Position numbers and translations under genes: made by a program. A DNA stretch of 64,000 bases, taken from the NCBI RefSeq assembly GCF_004151105.1, contig NZ_PHRF01000095.1, forward strand, positions 434,001-498,000, read 5' to 3'. This stretch comes from Streptomyces sp. L-9-10. Its GTDB lineage: Bacteria > Actinomycetota > Actinomycetes > Streptomycetales > Streptomycetaceae. Shown piece by piece: positions 1 to 8,555 of this stretch (positions are counted from its first letter, which is position 1; each line of letters opens with the position of its first letter). Under the pieces are notes generated by a model. That model had not been told where the DNA came from and did not search any database. It saw nothing but the letters and a program-made list of their open reading frames with translations.

Positions 1-1212
1 CGCGAGCCGCTTCATCTCACTGACCAGGGCGGCCTGGGTGTACTGGGCGATCATCAGCCCCGAGTCGACCCCCGCGTCATCGGCGAGGAAGGGCGGCAGG
101 CCGTGCGAGCGGTTCTTGTCCAGCAGCCGGTCCGTACGGCGCTCCGCGATGGAAGCGAGGTCGGCGGCGGCGATCGCCAGGAAGTCCAGCACATACGCCA
201 CCGGGGCGCCGTGGAAGTTGCCGTTGGACTCCACCCGGCCGTCCGGGAGAACGACGGGGTTGTCGACCGCCGACGCCAGCTCCCGGTCGGCCACGACGCT
301 CGCGTACGCCAGCGTGTCCCGGCCCGCGCCGGCGACCTGCGGGGCACAGCGCACGGAATAGGCGTCCTGGACCCGGGGAGCCGCGTCCTGCTGGAAGTGA
401 CCCGTCAGCCCGGACCCCGCGAGCACCCGCAGCATATTGGCGGCGCTGGCGCCCTGGCCCGGGTGCGGGCGGATGGCGTGCAGCTCGGGGGCGAGGACCT
501 TGGCGGTACCGAGAAGGGCCTCCAGGCTCAGCGCGGCGGTGATGTCGGCGGAGGTGTAGAGCCGCCGCAGATCGGCGATCGCCATGACCAGCATGCCGAG
601 CATGCCGTCGGTCCCGTTGAGCAGGGCGAGCCCTTCCTTCTCCCGCAGCTCCACCGGCTCGATCCCGTGCGCGGCGAGCAGCTCCCCCGCGGGCCGTACG
701 ACACCGTCGGGGCCCTCCGCGTCGCCCTCGCCCATCAAGGTCAGCGCGCAGTGGGAGAGCGGCGCGAGGTCCCCGGAGCAGCCGAGCGAGCCGAACTCGT
801 GCACCACCGGCGTGATCCCCGCGTTCAGCACGTCGGCCATGGCCTGCGCCACGAGCGGGCGCACGCCGGTGCGCCCGGAGGCCACGGTCTTGAGCCGCAG
901 GAACATCAGCGCCCGCACGACGTCCCGCTCGACGAGGGGCCCCATCCCGGCGGCGTGCGACCGGACGATATTGCGCTGGAGCTGGGCCCGGAGCTCCGGA
1001 CTGATCCACCGGGTGGCGAGCGCCCCGAACCCGGTGGACACCCCGTACACCGGCTCGGGCTTGGCGGCCAGCGCGTCCACGACCTCGCGCGCGACGGCGA
1101 GCGCGTCCAGGGCCTCACCGGAAAGCTCAACCCGGGCGCGGCCCCTGGCCACGGCGACCACATCCTCGGCGATCGTCCCGGACGTCCCCAACACCACAGT
1201 GTGCATATCCAT
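1..1212 (-). CDS. hutH: Histidine ammonia-lyase (partial, C-terminus off the left edge)
   Basis: Deaminates L-histidine to urocanate, the first step of histidine degradation, in the cytosol. The visible 404 codons begin MDMHTVVLGTSGT and include the motif GSLGCSGDLAPL near residues 140-150. This is the site of the self-made MIO electrophilic cofactor, here from Cys-Ser-Gly rather than the usual Ala-Ser-Gly. GNFHG and the YSVRCAPQ stretch of the MIO-lyase family are also present. The family is about 510 residues long, so roughly 100 residues lie beyond the window. ATG at 1212 gives the family's usual N-terminus; a second in-frame ATG lies two codons later. Recognition is firm; the Cys variant is, as I recall, known from other Streptomyces HutH proteins. 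Confidence 0.95.
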   Translation of the reverse strand, partial: MDMHTVVLGTSGTIAEDVVAVARGRARVELSGEALDALAVAREVVDALAAKPEPVYGVSTGFGALATRWISPELRAQLQRNIVRSHAAGMGPLVERDVVRALMFLRLKTVASGRTGVRPLVAQAMADVLNAGITPVVHEFGSLGCSGDLAPLSHCALTLMGEGDAEGPDGVVRPAGELLAAHGIEPVELREKEGLALLNGTDGMLGMLVMAIADLRRLYTSADITAALSLEALLGTAKVLAPELHAIRPHPGQGASAANMLRVLAGSGLTGHFQQDAAPRVQDAYSVRCAPQVAGAGRDTLAYASVVADRELASAVDNPVVLPDGRVESNGNFHGAPVAYVLDFLAIAAADLASIAERRTDRLLDKNRSHGLPPFLADDAGVDSGLMIAQYTQAALVSEMKRLA

Positions 1213-1851
1213 ATTCAGGAGCGTACGGACTGAATCGCAGAGTGTCACTAGTCGGCGGTACGCCTCCGGCGGGGGTTGCGGTGTGCGCCTGCGGCGCGGG
1301 GGCCGGTGGGTGGTGCCGGGGGCCGGGGTCTCCGGAGGTACATGTCCGGACGGCATGATTTACGGCGCGACTCCGGCCGGTCGATGGTTCGGGCGTCCGT
1401 GCGCCACACATCACGCTTCAGTGTCCGGACACGCACCTCCTCCGCCCCCGACCCCCTTCCCGCCGGTGGTCGCCTGCACCCGCCGCCCTGGTGGGGGTAT
1501 GGGGGCGGGAGGATGCCGTCGTCTCCCCCACCCGCCCCCGCGCACGGACGCGCCAGTCCGTGACGGGCGGTGAAGGGGGGCGCGCAGGGGGCGTGTCCGG
1601 GACGTAGAGCGTGATGTGTGGCGCACGACCGCCCGTGTCCTGACTGTGGCCGGGGTCGCGCCGTAAATCATGCAGTCCCGGACGCGAGCCCCGGAGCGCC
1701 TCCCGGCAACAACCCGCAGACCGACCACCGGCCCCAGCCGAAACGCACCCGTACCCGCGCTCCCCGCCGGAGGCGTACCGCGCCACCCGGCAACAACCCG
1801 CACACAACCACCGGCCCCAGCCAAAGACAACCGACCCCCCGGACCCGTCGA
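1213..1851. repeat. 639-bp gene-free region built of inverted and direct repeats
   Basis: No convincing gene is present. The stretch holds an imperfect inverted repeat with arms of about 100 bp (about 1336-1436 and 1592-1695), between them a C/G-skewed low-complexity spacer, and a pair of near-identical direct repeats at 1701-1740 and 1788-1825. The part at 1281-1320 recurs, inverted, at 15284-15322. It lies between the hutH start and the end of the diguanylate cyclase gene, so the hutH promoter must lie in its left end. Confidence 0.7.
1336..1695. repeat. Long imperfect inverted repeat, arms about 100 bp
   Basis: Within the arms, CATGATTTACGGCGCGAC at 1354-1371 is matched in reverse complement by GTCGCGCCGTAAATCATG at 1654-1671, and GTGCGCCACACATCACGCT at 1399-1417 by its complement at 1606-1624. 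The flanks align with scattered mismatches. The roughly 155-bp centre is C-rich and then G-rich. No transposase reading frame is visible inside. Confidence 0.75.
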
Positions 1852-3039
1852 CTACGTCGACCCTGGCGCGTCGCGGAAGCGCCGTCTCTCCCCCCGCTCC
1901 GGCGCCGGCGCGTCCGCCAGTCTCAGTACCGCCCCGTCCCGCCCCGCCACCACCGGCCCGCCCTCCCGCCCCGCCACCACCGGCCCGCCCTCCCGCGCCG
2001 CCTTCGCCCGGTACTGCGCCGCGTCCGCCAGCCGGAACAGCCGTCGCGCCGACCCCACCTCCCCGATCGGGTCCCCCGTCGAAGCGATCCCGCACGCCAC
2101 GCCCTCCCCCAGATCCAGCCCGGCCGCCCGCTCGCACACCTCGGCCGCCACCGCCAGCACCTCGTCCGACGTCGGGCCCACCGTCAGCAGACAGAACTCG
2201 TCCCCGCCCAGCCGCGCCACCAGCGCGCCGGGAAGCCGTGCGCCGCACACGGACAGGAGCGTGGCGAACCGTTCCAGCAGACGGTCACCGGCCGCATGGC
2301 CCTGGGTGTCGTTGACCTTCTTGAGGCCGTTGAGATCACAGACGACGAGGCTGACGACGGCCCCCTCCTCCTGGTACCGGACGATCGCCTCGTCGAGCCG
2401 TACGTCGACCGCGCGCCGGTTCGCGAGTCCCGTCAGGGGATCGGTGAAGGCGAGCCGGCGGACCTCTTCGAGCCGTTCCGTCTGGGCGATCCCCGCCGCC
2501 ACCACCGACGCGATGACGGTGGCGAAATCCGCGTCGGCCGCGTCGAACAGCGGCGCCTCCGGGGGCCTGGCCACATACAGCTCGCCCCACGCCCGCCCGT
2601 GCAGCACGATCGGCGCGACGACGCAGCAGCCGCGGCCCCGCCTGCGCAGCGCGGCCACGCGCTGGTGGTTGTAGCCGGGCCCGTCCGGGCCCTCCGACGC
2701 CTGCGCGACCGCCGGCCCGGCCGCGGTCTCGACCCAGGCCTGCGGCCCGCCGCCGCCCGCCCACCGCCCGTGCAGGAACTCCGCGATCTCGGGAAACTCA
2801 TGGACGGGATACGTCTCGTCCTCGGGGAATTCCTCCTCCCCGTCCACCCGTGCCCCCGCGTTCACGAGCACCTTGAGGCGGCCGAGATCCCGCTCCCATA
2901 CCGAGAGCGCCCCGAAGCTCCCCCCGAGCGCCTCCAGCGCGCCCCGCGCCGCGGCCCGCCAGGACTCGATCGCTGTTGGGGCCGCCGCCATCGCCTGAGA
3001 CAGTCGCACTATGGCGCGCAGTCGCCCATCCACTCCCAT
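1852..3039 (-). CDS. GAF-GGDEF diguanylate cyclase
   Basis: Predicted to make the second messenger cyclic di-GMP from two GTP. The 395-residue protein has a GAF-like sensory part (about residues 20-180) and a C-terminal GGDEF domain (about 205-370) with DLNGLKKVNDTQGHAAGD and the active-site loop ARLGGDEFCLL, so the catalytic GGDEF signature is intact. No transmembrane segment or EAL domain is seen, so the enzyme is likely cytosolic. ATG at 3039 is preceded by AAGGTGGGG. The C-terminal 50 residues are low in complexity, with a repeated REGGPVVAG motif. It follows the enoyl-CoA hydratase gene on the same strand. From memory it matches SCO4931. Confidence 0.9.
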   Translation of the reverse strand: MGVDGRLRAIVRLSQAMAAAPTAIESWRAAARGALEALGGSFGALSVWERDLGRLKVLVNAGARVDGEEEFPEDETYPVHEFPEIAEFLHGRWAGGGGPQAWVETAAGPAVAQASEGPDGPGYNHQRVAALRRRGRGCCVVAPIVLHGRAWGELYVARPPEAPLFDAADADFATVIASVVAAGIAQTERLEEVRRLAFTDPLTGLANRRAVDVRLDEAIVRYQEEGAVVSLVVCDLNGLKKVNDTQGHAAGDRLLERFATLLSVCGARLPGALVARLGGDEFCLLTVGPTSDEVLAVAAEVCERAAGLDLGEGVACGIASTGDPIGEVGSARRLFRLADAAQYRAKAAREGGPVVAGREGGPVVAGRDGAVLRLADAPAPERGERRRFRDAPGST

Positions 3040-3132
3040 CGCCCCACCTTAAGACGGTTTGACGGGATTTGATCATCTGGATCGATGGGTGATCATGACG
3101 GGTTCACCCGTACCGCGCGCCGCGGCGCGCGC

Positions 3133-3933
3133 TCACTCACCGGGCCACTGCGGCGTGCGCTTCTCGTTGAACGCGGCGACCCCTTCCGCCCGGTCTCCGG
3201 AGAACGCGACGGACCGCCACGCGGCGTCCTCGACCTCCAGCCCCGCCCGCAGGTCGAGCCCGTGCCCGAGCCGCAGCGCGCGCTTGGCGGCGCGCAGGCC
3301 GACGGGCGAGTTGGCGGCGATACGGCCGGCCAGGGCCAGGGCCTCGTCCCGGTCGGCGCCCTCGTCCACGAGCTGGTCGACCAGCCCCAGCGCCGCCGCC
3401 TCGGCCGCGGCCACCCGCCGTGCCGTGAAGACCAGTTCCGCGGCGCGCGCGGCGCCGACGCGGCGCGGGAGCAGCTGCGTACCGCCGCCGCCGGGGATCA
3501 CCCCGACCGACACCTCGGGCAGTCCCACGACCGCAGTGGGGTCGGCGACGATCAGATCGCAGGCGAGCGCCAGCTCGAAGCCGCCGCCCAGCGCGTAGCC
3601 GTGCACCGCCGCGATCGTCGGCATCGGCAGTTCCAGCACGCCGGCGTACGCGGCCCGCGCGGTCGGGCGCTGGCGCACGAGTTCGGCGTCGCTGAGGGAG
3701 TTGCGCTCCTTGAGGTCCGCGCCGACACAGAAGGCCCGCGCGTGGGTGGAGGTCAGCACCGTGACCCGGACGTCCCGGGCGGCGCCGAGCGCGGCGCACG
3801 CGGCCCCGAGGGACCGGGCCAGCTCGCTGGAGACGGCGTTCATGGCCTTGGGCCGGTCCAGGACCAGTTCGGCGACATGACCGTGCCGCCGTACGACGAC
3901 GAACTCCCCGAACCTCTGCTCAGTCTCCGTCAC
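3133..3933 (-). CDS. Enoyl-CoA hydratase/isomerase family protein
   Basis: A 266-residue crotonase-fold enzyme, probably hydrating enoyl-CoA in fatty acid or branched-chain degradation. The oxyanion-hole motif GYALGGGFELALACD is at about 100-115. The two catalytic glutamates of true hydratases are in LPEVSVGVIPGGGGTQLL and in the following RAAELVFT segment. It starts at GTG 3933 behind GGGAGGG. The length is typical. The exact acyl substrate cannot be told from sequence. It may be cotranscribed with the diguanylate cyclase gene, 93 bp downstream. Confidence 0.9.
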   Translation of the reverse strand: MTETEQRFGEFVVVRRHGHVAELVLDRPKAMNAVSSELARSLGAACAALGAARDVRVTVLTSTHARAFCVGADLKERNSLSDAELVRQRPTARAAYAGVLELPMPTIAAVHGYALGGGFELALACDLIVADPTAVVGLPEVSVGVIPGGGGTQLLPRRVGAARAAELVFTARRVAAAEAAALGLVDQLVDEGADRDEALALAGRIAANSPVGLRAAKRALRLGHGLDLRAGLEVEDAAWRSVAFSGDRAEGVAAFNEKRTPQWPGE

Positions 3934-4038
3934 GACCGCACCCTCCCGGTTAACGACAGTTCACCTTGGTCGGACCGATCCTAGGGGGGCGGCCTGGCGG
4001 GGAGCCGCACCGGGCCTGGAGGAGCTGGACTCGACTAG

Positions 4039-5178
4039 CTAGGTGTTCCGCCGCCCCATCAGCCACGGCTCCACCACACCCAGTCCCCGCACCGGCCGCT
4101 GCCACATCGGCTGGAGCCCGAAGCGGTACGAGGGCAGCGCCGCGCCCTCCTTCTCGGCCCTCGCCGCCTGCGCCTCGGAGGCCGGGGCGTCGCCCGTGCG
4201 GATCAGCTCCTCCGCGAACGCGCCGTCGACCAGCACCGTGTCCTTCGGCGCTATGGAGGTCAGCCGGCTCGCGAGGTTCACGGTCGTGCCGAACACGTCG
4301 CCCATCCGCGTCGTGACCGTCCCGAACGCGATCCCGACGCGCAGCGCCGGCATCGAATCGTCGTGGGTCATGGTCTCTATCAGGCGCAGCGCTATCTCCG
4401 CGGCCGTTCCCGCGTCGTCCGCCGCGAACAGGACCTCGTCGCCGAGGGTCTTGATCAGCCGGCCGCCGTGCGCGGCGACGAGGTCGGCCGCGGTCGTCTC
4501 GAACGCCTCGACCAGCTCGCCGAGTTCCTCCTCCTCCAGCCGCCGGGTCAGCCGGGTGAACCCGACGAGGTCGGCGAAGCCCACGGCGAGCCGACGGTCG
4601 ACCATCTCCTCGTCGTCGGCGGCCTGGACGACGCGGCCGGTGGCGGCGGCGAGCTGACGCCGCCAGACGTAGACGAGGAACTCCTCCAGCTCGGGCAGGA
4701 GCAGCTCCACCAGGGGGTACGTGACTTCCGTACGGGTCATCCCCGGCTCGGGCGGCTCGATGAGCCCCTCCAGGAACGAATCGATCTGCCACTCCGCCAG
4801 CCGGGCGGTGGTCTGTCCGGTCGAGCGGGCGACCTGGATCGCCATCGGCTCGCTGAGCAGCCCCGCTTCCACCAGACCGGCAAGCCGTCGCAGCGCCAGG
4901 ACGTCCGCCTCCGTGAACGCCTTGGCCTGGCCGACGTCCGCGAAGCCCATGGCCCGCCAGAAGCGGGAGGCGAGGTCCATCGAGACGCCGGCGGTACGGG
5001 CCGCCTGGAAGGGGGTGTAGCGGCGTTCGGCGCCGAGGATCAGCTGTTCGAGGCGGATGGCCAGCGGATCGTCGGACGGCTCGGCCGTGTGGTCGACGAC
5101 ATGGTGGGGGTTGGGGTGTACCGAAGAGTCCGACGACGGCTGCGCGTCCTCGCCGGAAGTCGAATCGTCGACGGTCAC
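4039..5178 (-). CDS. cya: Class III adenylate cyclase with N-terminal regulatory domain
   Basis: Makes cAMP from ATP. Residues about 40-170 resemble the regulatory domain of the mycobacterial pH-sensing cyclase Rv1264, beginning near RYTPFQAARTAGVSMDLASR. Residues about 195-350 are the cyclase domain. The metal-binding aspartates are in VGFADLVGFT and in the TLGDEVLF segment, with the adenine-selecting lysine in LIKTLGD. The transition-state Asn and Arg are in TTVNLASRL, so the enzyme should be active. The reading frame is open further upstream, but GTG 5178 preceded by AGGAGG (about 8 nt away) fits the family start MTVDDS and gives 379 residues. From memory it corresponds to S. coelicolor SCO4928. 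Confidence 0.93.
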   Translation of the reverse strand: MTVDDSTSGEDAQPSSDSSVHPNPHHVVDHTAEPSDDPLAIRLEQLILGAERRYTPFQAARTAGVSMDLASRFWRAMGFADVGQAKAFTEADVLALRRLAGLVEAGLLSEPMAIQVARSTGQTTARLAEWQIDSFLEGLIEPPEPGMTRTEVTYPLVELLLPELEEFLVYVWRRQLAAATGRVVQAADDEEMVDRRLAVGFADLVGFTRLTRRLEEEELGELVEAFETTAADLVAAHGGRLIKTLGDEVLFAADDAGTAAEIALRLIETMTHDDSMPALRVGIAFGTVTTRMGDVFGTTVNLASRLTSIAPKDTVLVDGAFAEELIRTGDAPASEAQAARAEKEGAALPSYRFGLQPMWQRPVRGLGVVEPWLMGRRNT

Positions 5179-5259
5179 CAGCCGCCTCCTGCCCGTTCCC
5201 TGCGCACTGCCCTGCCGATCTGTCGTGGACCGCCTCAACGATACGGCAGATGTGCTCTG

Positions 5260-5278
5260 GCTCACGTATCGCGTGAGC
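5260..5278. promoter_or_regulatory. Palindrome upstream of cya
   Basis: GCTCACG and CGTGAGC, separated by 5 nt, form a perfect 7-bp inverted repeat 82 bp upstream of the cya start. This could be a regulator binding site. The protein that binds it is unknown. Confidence 0.4.
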
Positions 5279-5401
5279 AACCTGGATCCGGGTGCGACGG
5301 TCCGGTCACGGGGCGTCGCCGGTGGCCGCCCCGGCGACCGCGCCATGTGCGTCGCGCATATGCCTACGCCGGAAGACGTCCCCGTACGGGCAACGCGCGC
5401 C

Positions 5402-6280
5402 TCAGGAGGCCGGCCGAAGATGGACGATGTCGCCCGCCCCGACCGGATGCCTGACGCCGTCCTCGGTCGCGACCACCAGCCGTCCGTCGCCGTCCACGGC
5501 CACCGCCTCGCCCACCAGCTCACGGTCGCCCGGCAGGACGGCCCGCACCGAGCGGCCGAGCGTCGCGCACCCCGCCGCGTACGCCTCCTGGAGCCGGCAG
5601 AGCCCCGGATCGCCGCCCGCCTCGCGCCACTCCCCGTACCACCGCTCCAGGGCCCGCAGGACGCCGCGCAGCAGGGTGTCGCGGTCGAGGGACACCGCGT
5701 TCGCCAGGGCCAGCGAGCCGGCCGCCGGTACGGGCAGTTCCGCCGTGTGCAGCGAGACGTTCACGCCCACACCCACCACGACCGCGTCGTCCCCCGCGCG
5801 CTCGGCGAGGATCCCGCCGGCCTTCCGCTCCTCGCCGTCCACGGTCACCAGCAGGTCATTGGGCCATTTGAGTGCCGTGTCGACGCCCGCGGCCCGCGCC
5901 AGCCCGGTCGCCACGGCCACTCCGGTCAGCAGCGGCAGCCAGCCGTAGCGGTGGACGGGTACGCCGGGGCCCGGCCTGAGCAGTACCGAGAAGAAGAGCC
6001 CGGAGCGCGCGGGCGCGGACCACCGGCGGTCCAGCCGGCCGCGGCCCGCCGTCTGCTCCTCGGCGATCAGTACGGTGCCCTCCGCGGCTCCCGGTGTGCC
6101 GTCCGCCCCCGCCATGGCCCGCGCGGCCAGATCGGAGTTGGTGGATCCGGTGGCGGCGACCACGTCGAGCGAGCTCCACAGCCCGCCGGGCCGGATCAGC
6201 CCGCGGCGCAGCGCGCGCTCGTTGAGCGGGGGGCGTTCGAGGTCGGACCAGCGGCTCTCTGGTGCATGGGGATCCGTCAT
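5402..6280 (-). CDS. birA: Biotin--[acetyl-CoA-carboxylase] ligase
   Basis: Activates biotin to biotinyl-AMP and attaches it to the carboxylase biotin domain, here most likely that of AccA2 encoded at 10882-12636. The ATG at 6280 gives 292 residues starting MTDPHAPESRW; the frame stays open upstream but only this start fits the family. STNSDLAARA, the biotinyl-AMP binding AGRGRLDRRWSAP loop and LKWPNDLLV are all present. No N-terminal DNA-binding domain is seen, as in other actinobacterial BirA, so it should not be a repressor. It is divergent from pccB. Confidence 0.93.
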   Translation of the reverse strand: MTDPHAPESRWSDLERPPLNERALRRGLIRPGGLWSSLDVVAATGSTNSDLAARAMAGADGTPGAAEGTVLIAEEQTAGRGRLDRRWSAPARSGLFFSVLLRPGPGVPVHRYGWLPLLTGVAVATGLARAAGVDTALKWPNDLLVTVDGEERKAGGILAERAGDDAVVVGVGVNVSLHTAELPVPAAGSLALANAVSLDRDTLLRGVLRALERWYGEWREAGGDPGLCRLQEAYAAGCATLGRSVRAVLPGDRELVGEAVAVDGDGRLVVATEDGVRHPVGAGDIVHLRPAS

Positions 6281-6320
6281 GCAAGCCACCCTAGGTGTGG
6301 CCAACACCGCACTGCCGAAC

Positions 6321-6338
6321 GGTATCGGCGCCGATACC
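6321..6338. promoter_or_regulatory. Perfect 18-bp palindrome between birA and pccB
   Basis: GGTATCGGCGCCGATACC is a perfect palindrome 41 bp upstream of birA and 61 bp upstream of pccB. A position between two divergent genes suits an operator serving both. The cognate factor is not identifiable from the sequence. Confidence 0.5.
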
Positions 6339-6398
6339 CTACGGATCAGTAGCACCCGGAACACCCGCATCCGTGACCCCGCAGGGAGCCGCATCCCG

Positions 6399-8012
6399 AT
6401 GTCCGAGCCGGAAAACGCCCGAGGAATCCCCCACGGAACCGCCGCCCACACCACCGCGGGAAAGATCGCGGACCTTCAGCGGCGTATCGAGGAAGCCACG
6501 CACGCGGGTTCCGCGCGCGCCGTGGAGAAGCAGCACGCCAAAGGCAAGCTGACGGCCCGCGAGCGGGTCGATCTGCTGCTGGACGAGGGCTCCTTCGTCG
6601 AGCTGGACGAGTTCGCCCGGCACCGCTCCACCAATTTCGGCATCGAGAAGAACCGCCCGTACGGGGACGGGGTCGTCACCGGTTACGGCACGGTCGACGG
6701 CCGTCCGGTCTGTGTCTACTCGCAGGACTTCACGATCTTCGGCGGCTCGCTCGGCGAGGTCTACGGCGAGAAGATCGTGAAGGTCATGGACTTCGCGCTG
6801 AAGACCGGCTGTCCGGTCATCGGCATCAACGACGGCGGCGGCGCCCGGATCCAGGAGGGGGTGGCCGCCCTCGGCCTCTTCGCCGAGATCTTCCGCCGCA
6901 ATGTGCACGCCTCGGGTGTCGTACCGCAGATCAGCCTGATCGTCGGCCCGTGCGCGGGCGGCGCGGTCTACTCGCCCGCGATCACCGACTTCACGGTGAT
7001 GGTCGACCAGACCTCGCACATGTTCATCACGGGCCCCGATGTCATCAAGACGGTGACCGGCGAGGACGTGGGCTTCGAGGAGCTGGGCGGCGCCCGTACG
7101 CACAACACGACCTCCGGCGTCGCGCACCACATGGCGGGCGACGAGAAGGACGCCATCGACTACGTCAAGTCCCTGCTGTCGTATCTGCCCTCGAACAATC
7201 TGTCCGAGCCGCCCGCCTTCCCCGAGGAGGCCTCGCTGGAGCCGACGGACGAGGACCGCGAGCTGGACACGCTGATCCCGGACTCCGCGAACCAGCCGTA
7301 CGACATGCACGCGGCCATCGAGCACGTACTGGACGACGCCGAATTCCTGGAGACGCAGGCGCTGTTCGCGCCGAACATCATCACGGGCTTCGGCCGGGTC
7401 GAGGGCTTCCCGGTCGGGATCGTCGCGAACCAGCCGATGCAGTACGCGGGCTGTCTGGACATCAACGCCTCCGAGAAGGCCGCGCGTTTCGTCCGTACCT
7501 GCGACGCCTTCAATGTGCCGGTGCTGACGTTCGTCGACGTCCCGGGGTTCCTGCCGGGGGTCGACCAGGAGTACGGCGGCATCATCCGGCGCGGCGCCAA
7601 GCTGATCTACGCGTACGCCGAGGCCACGGTCCCGCTGATCACGGTGATCACCCGCAAGGCCTTCGGCGGCGCCTACGACGTCATGGGCTCCAAGCATCTG
7701 GGCGCGGACCTCAACCTGGCCTGGCCGACGGCGCAGATCGCGGTCATGGGCGCGCAGGGCGCGGTCAACATCCTGCACCGCCGCACGATCGCCGCGGCCG
7801 GTGACGCGACGGCGCAGGAGGAGACGCGCGCCGAACTGATCCAGGAGTACGAGGACGCTCTGCTCAATCCGTACGTCGCGGCCGAGCGCGGCTATGTCGA
7901 CGCGGTCATCATGCCGTCGGACACCCGGGCACACATCGTCAAGGGCCTGCGTCAACTGCGGACGAAGCGGGAAAGTCTGCCTCCGAAGAAGCACGGCAAC
8001 ATCCCCCTCTAG
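6399..8012 (+). CDS. pccB: Acyl-CoA (propionyl-CoA) carboxylase beta subunit
   Basis: Carboxyltransferase subunit that moves CO2 from carboxybiotin to propionyl-CoA (or acetyl-CoA), giving methylmalonyl-CoA (or malonyl-CoA) for lipid and polyketide synthesis. ATG 6399 gives MSEPENARGIPHG and 537 residues, the normal size. Crotonase-like N- and C-domains are intact, with oxyanion motifs GINDGGGARIQEG and VITRKAFGGAYDVM. The frame is open further upstream over the birA promoter, but that part is not conserved-looking. It works with AccA2 and the epsilon subunit that follows 23 bp downstream. Confidence 0.95.
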   Translation: MSEPENARGIPHGTAAHTTAGKIADLQRRIEEATHAGSARAVEKQHAKGKLTARERVDLLLDEGSFVELDEFARHRSTNFGIEKNRPYGDGVVTGYGTVDGRPVCVYSQDFTIFGGSLGEVYGEKIVKVMDFALKTGCPVIGINDGGGARIQEGVAALGLFAEIFRRNVHASGVVPQISLIVGPCAGGAVYSPAITDFTVMVDQTSHMFITGPDVIKTVTGEDVGFEELGGARTHNTTSGVAHHMAGDEKDAIDYVKSLLSYLPSNNLSEPPAFPEEASLEPTDEDRELDTLIPDSANQPYDMHAAIEHVLDDAEFLETQALFAPNIITGFGRVEGFPVGIVANQPMQYAGCLDINASEKAARFVRTCDAFNVPVLTFVDVPGFLPGVDQEYGGIIRRGAKLIYAYAEATVPLITVITRKAFGGAYDVMGSKHLGADLNLAWPTAQIAVMGAQGAVNILHRRTIAAAGDATAQEETRAELIQEYEDALLNPYVAAERGYVDAVIMPSDTRAHIVKGLRQLRTKRESLPPKKHGNIPL

Positions 8013-8035
8013 GACACCGGGAAGGGCGCCGAACA

Positions 8036-8242
8036 GTGATCAAGGTTGTACGAGGAAATCCGACCCGGGAAGAGCTGGCCGCCGCACTCGCGGTGGTGCG
8101 GGCCCGCGCCGCGGCGATGGCGGACTCGCCGTCGGACGCGGCCCCGCCCCCCGCCGAGTGGTCCGCCCCGACGCGGATCGCCCGCCGCCGGCTCCCGGAG
8201 CCGGGCCCGCGGGCGTGGGCGCGTACGTACTGGCCCGGCTGA
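8036..8242 (+). CDS. pccE: Acyl-CoA carboxylase epsilon subunit
   Basis: A 68-residue protein beginning MIKVVRGNPTREELAAALAVV, the hallmark of the small actinobacterial epsilon subunits that stabilise the alpha-beta complex. The C-terminus, RAWARTYWPG, is also typical. GTG 8036 lies 23 bp after the pccB stop, so the two are one operon. Confidence 0.88.
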   Translation: MIKVVRGNPTREELAAALAVVRARAAAMADSPSDAAPPPAEWSAPTRIARRRLPEPGPRAWARTYWPG

Positions 8243-8271
8243 CCACCGCCCCAGGGCCGGGCGCGACGATA

Positions 8272-8329
8272 GGCCACCGGGTCCGCCGCGCCTGAGTACA
8301 CATACTCAGGCGCGGCGGACCCGGTGGCC
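8272..8329. terminator. Perfect 27-bp hairpin downstream of pccE
   Basis: Arms 8272-8298 and 8303-8329 are exactly complementary around a 4-nt CACA loop. There is no T-tract, which is common for Streptomyces terminators. It probably ends the pccB-pccE transcript and lies 15 bp before the next small gene. Confidence 0.8.
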
Positions 8330-8343
8330 GGAGTATCGGTCCC

Positions 8344-8472
8344 ATGCTGTGGTCCGACCCGGAGAACGAGCCCCCCAGGGAGATGCGCGACGCGCAGCTC
8401 ATGCTGCGCCGCGCCGGTGTGGTGCTCGCGCTGGCGGTGCTGCTGGCGATGCTCGTGCTCGGCCTCCGCTGA
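8344..8472 (+). CDS. Very small single-pass membrane protein
   Basis: The 42-residue frame starts MLWSDPENEPPREMRDAQ and continues into one hydrophobic helix (VVLALAVLLAMLVLGL, about residues 26-41), ending in Arg. Codon use is strongly GC3-rich, supporting a real gene, and the location after pccE looks conserved. I recall small morphogenic membrane proteins (MmpB-like) of this size in Streptomyces, but the match is from memory only. There is no clear Shine-Dalgarno sequence. Confidence 0.6.
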   Translation: MLWSDPENEPPREMRDAQLMLRRAGVVLALAVLLAMLVLGLR

Positions 8473-8555
8473 CCGCCTCAGGCCGGCCGCCCGCTGACCG
8501 CCTCCCGCGGACCTCCCCCGTACCGGCCGGACACCGCGGACCTACGATGGCCCGC

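Noticed and set aside
1336..1695. Insertion sequence
   Set aside because: No transposase frame of usable size lies inside the arms.
1213..1851. Leftward and rightward frames of over 130 codons in the repeat gap
   Set aside because: They are Arg/Pro/Gly-rich products of repeats with no start signal or domain.
5179..5523. Longer cya start at 5523
   Set aside because: The upstream part is Arg/Ser-rich, overlaps the birA end, and the ribosome site favours 5178.
6075..6398. Longer pccB start
   Set aside because: It would cover the birA coding region and the palindrome; the family starts at MSEPEN-like sequence.
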